This document shows, piece by piece, positions 7,103 through 8,673 of a stretch of 8,673 nt of DNA. Positions within the stretch are counted from its first letter, which is position 1, and every line of letters begins with the position of its first letter. The notes beneath the pieces are model-generated. The model saw only the letters and a program-made list of their open reading frames with translations, had not been told where the DNA came from and ran no database searches. The position numbers and the translations under genes were made by a program. Source of the DNA: an uncultured Chlorobiota bacterium (GTDB lineage Bacteria; Bacteroidota; Bacteroidia; Bacteroidales; JAADGE01); NCBI GenBank assembly GCA_947311265.1, contig CAMZKQ010000220.1, positions 1 through 8,673 on the forward strand, written 5' to 3'.

Positions 7103-7156
7103 CAAAAAAAACAACCTATTAAAACAAAATACACCTTAATAATAAAAAGCTAAAAA

Positions 7157-8673
7157 ATGACACAAACACAAATTCAGGATATGCTTAAACGATTAGGCAT
7201 CGAAGAACTAAACAGCGGCGTAACTACTGGTACAAAATGGTTCAAAACAACAGGAACAATTACAGAATCCGTATCGCCAATCGACGGAAAAGTAATAGCC
7301 AAAGTACAAAATGGTACTTTGGAAGACTACGAAACGGTAATAAAAACCGCAGAAGAGGCCTTTAAAACTTGGAAAAAAGTACCTGCCCCACAACGTGGCG
7401 AAATTGTACGCCAAATGGGCGAAGCACTACGTGCTCAAAAAGAAGACTTAGGCGCATTGGTAACTCTAGAAATGGGTAAAATCTACCAAGAAGGGCTAGG
7501 CGAAGTACAAGAAATGATTGATATTTGCGATTTCGCAACTGGGCTTTCACGCATCAGCAACGGTATTACATTAAACTCCGAACGCCCAGACCACCACATG
7601 TTCGAGCAGTACCACCCACTTGGCTTGGTTGGCGTAATTAGCTCGTTCAACTTCCCTGTTGCCGTTTGGGCTTGGAACTCCGCACTTGCAGCCATCTGTG
7701 GCGATGTAACTATCTGGAAACCATCATCAAAAACGCCACTTACGGCAATTGCTACCGCAAAAATTGTACAAAAAGTACTTAAAGACAACGATTTGCCAGA
7801 AGGCATATTTAGCCTTATTATTGCCAAATCATCAGTAGTAGGCGATAATTTTGTAGAAGACAAAAGAGTAGCACTAATTTCTGCAACTGGCTCAACAGCA
7901 GTAGGAAAACGCATTGGTGGGCTAGTGGGCAAACGCTTAGGAAAAGCCATTTTAGAGCTTGGCGGAAACAATGCTGTAATAATGAGCAACAAAGCAGATT
8001 TAGACATGGCAATCCCGGCAACCGTATTCGGAACTGTGGGTACAGCTGGGCAGCGTTGCACCTCTACACGCCGAATTATTGTACACGAAGATATTTACGA
8101 CAAAGTTGTTGCAGGTTTCTTATCTGCTTACAAAAGTATCGCTAATAAAATTGGTAACCCATTGCTAGAAAGCACATTAGTAGGGCCCGTAATGGACAAA
8201 TACACTGTTGAAGCCTTCCAGCGTGCCGTAAAAGGAGTGGAGGCAGAAGGCGGAAAAGTCCTCTTTGGGGGCGAAGTACTCACAGGCGAAGGGTTCGAGT
8301 CGGGCAACTACGTGATGCCATGTATTGCCGAGGCAAAAAATAGTTTTGAAATAGTACAAGAAGAAACCTTTGCACCAATTGTATATTTTATAAAATACAG
8401 CGGCGATATTCACAACGCCATTAAAATAAACAACGATGTACCACAAGGGTTATCATCGGCTTGCTTTACGCTGGATATGCGCGAAGCAAATTTATTTTTA
8501 TCGGCAGTAGGGTCTGATTGCGGTATTGCAAATGTAAATATCGGCACATCGGGTGCCGAAATTGGTGGTGCATTTGGTGGCGAAAAAGAAACTGGTGGTG
8601 GGCGAGAGTCTGGTTCAGATGCTTGGAAAGCATATTCTCGCCGACAAACAAATACTGTAAATTACGGTACTAC
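7157..8673 (+). CDS. ALDH7-family aldehyde dehydrogenase (aminoadipate-semialdehyde type), 3'-truncated
   Basis: This is an NAD(P)-dependent enzyme that in its family oxidises alpha-aminoadipate semialdehyde (in balance with piperideine-6-carboxylate) to aminoadipate in lysine breakdown; it should be cytoplasmic. The window holds 505 residues from ATG 7157 and stops about a dozen residues short of the usual end (LPLAQGI...). Diagnostic ALDH7 stretches are PAPQRGEIVRQMGEAL, SFNFPVAVWAWN, LELGGNNAVI, GTAGQRCTSTRR, PQGLSS, and SGAEIGGAFGGEKETGGGR followed by ESGSDAWK. The catalytic residues are general base E267 and nucleophile C301, 34 apart as usual. N-F-P and W-K-P-S mark the Asn and NAD-binding Lys regions. 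E119 (in EVQEM) and R300 line up with residues that, as I recall, bind the aminoadipate end in the human enzyme. WKPSS replaces the WKGAPTT seen in human ALDH7A1, and ISATGST replaces SFTGST. No other lysine-degradation gene is in view, so the substrate is inferred from family. Confidence 0.93.
   Translation, partial: MTQTQIQDMLKRLGIEELNSGVTTGTKWFKTTGTITESVSPIDGKVIAKVQNGTLEDYETVIKTAEEAFKTWKKVPAPQRGEIVRQMGEALRAQKEDLGALVTLEMGKIYQEGLGEVQEMIDICDFATGLSRISNGITLNSERPDHHMFEQYHPLGLVGVISSFNFPVAVWAWNSALAAICGDVTIWKPSSKTPLTAIATAKIVQKVLKDNDLPEGIFSLIIAKSSVVGDNFVEDKRVALISATGSTAVGKRIGGLVGKRLGKAILELGGNNAVIMSNKADLDMAIPATVFGTVGTAGQRCTSTRRIIVHEDIYDKVVAGFLSAYKSIANKIGNPLLESTLVGPVMDKYTVEAFQRAVKGVEAEGGKVLFGGEVLTGEGFESGNYVMPCIAEAKNSFEIVQEETFAPIVYFIKYSGDIHNAIKINNDVPQGLSSACFTLDMREANLFLSAVGSDCGIANVNIGTSGAEIGGAFGGEKETGGGRESGSDAWKAYSRRQTNTVNYGT

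Noticed and set aside
7058..7156. Small gene or hairpin terminator in the gap before the aldehyde dehydrogenase
   Set aside because: No open frame of useful length and no GC-containing hairpin were seen; only the -7 box is supported.
7483..8061. Minus-strand open frame of 192 codons inside the aldehyde dehydrogenase gene
   Set aside because: It is antisense to highly conserved ALDH7 coding sequence, Ser/Pro-rich and without motif or promoter; a shadow.

Overview
The window looks like an ordinary chromosomal stretch from a member of the Bacteroidota (Bacteroidetes). The evidence is AT-rich DNA, signal peptides ending in A-Q, start codons without a Shine-Dalgarno sequence, promoter -7 boxes of the TAnnTTTG type, an FtsK with the Walker A motif GATGQGKS, and an OmpA-family protein with a PGKCYVKC motif after its signal peptide. 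The exact lineage cannot be read from the sequence.

Layout. Positions 1-2094 (+) hold most of ftsK, the DNA translocase of cell division; it is cut at the left edge and lacks most of its membrane domain. It meets three leftward genes head-on: 2151-3185, an exported protein made of two near-identical Cys-containing domains; 3255-4649, an exported protein I do not recognise; and 4731-5837, an OmpA-family cell-wall anchor with a strong hairpin terminator after it. At 5838-5933 a compact divergent promoter region serves the OmpA gene to the left and a TlpA-type thioredoxin gene to the right. The thioredoxin gene (5934-6689) appears broken or recoded: its frame closes just after a run of six A, and a clean, sensible continuation runs in the -1 frame to 7057. 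At 7157 begins an aldehyde dehydrogenase of the ALDH7 (antiquitin, aminoadipate-semialdehyde dehydrogenase) family, which runs off the right edge about a dozen residues before its expected end.

How the genes relate. Four neighbouring genes (2151-7057) encode exported proteins of the periplasm or cell envelope. Apart from the divergent promoter there is no sign that they form one pathway. ftsK and the aldehyde dehydrogenase are housekeeping or catabolic genes that happen to flank them. No mobile element, CRISPR array, tRNA, rRNA or phage gene was seen, and every gap between genes is shorter than 120 bases.

The points most worth a second look are the -1 frameshift at an A-AAA-AAT heptamer in the thioredoxin gene, the internally duplicated Cys-rich protein whose copies match almost base for base in places, and the back-to-back -7 boxes sharing a TTTTGCAAAA palindrome. 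I found no convincing new multi-gene system.
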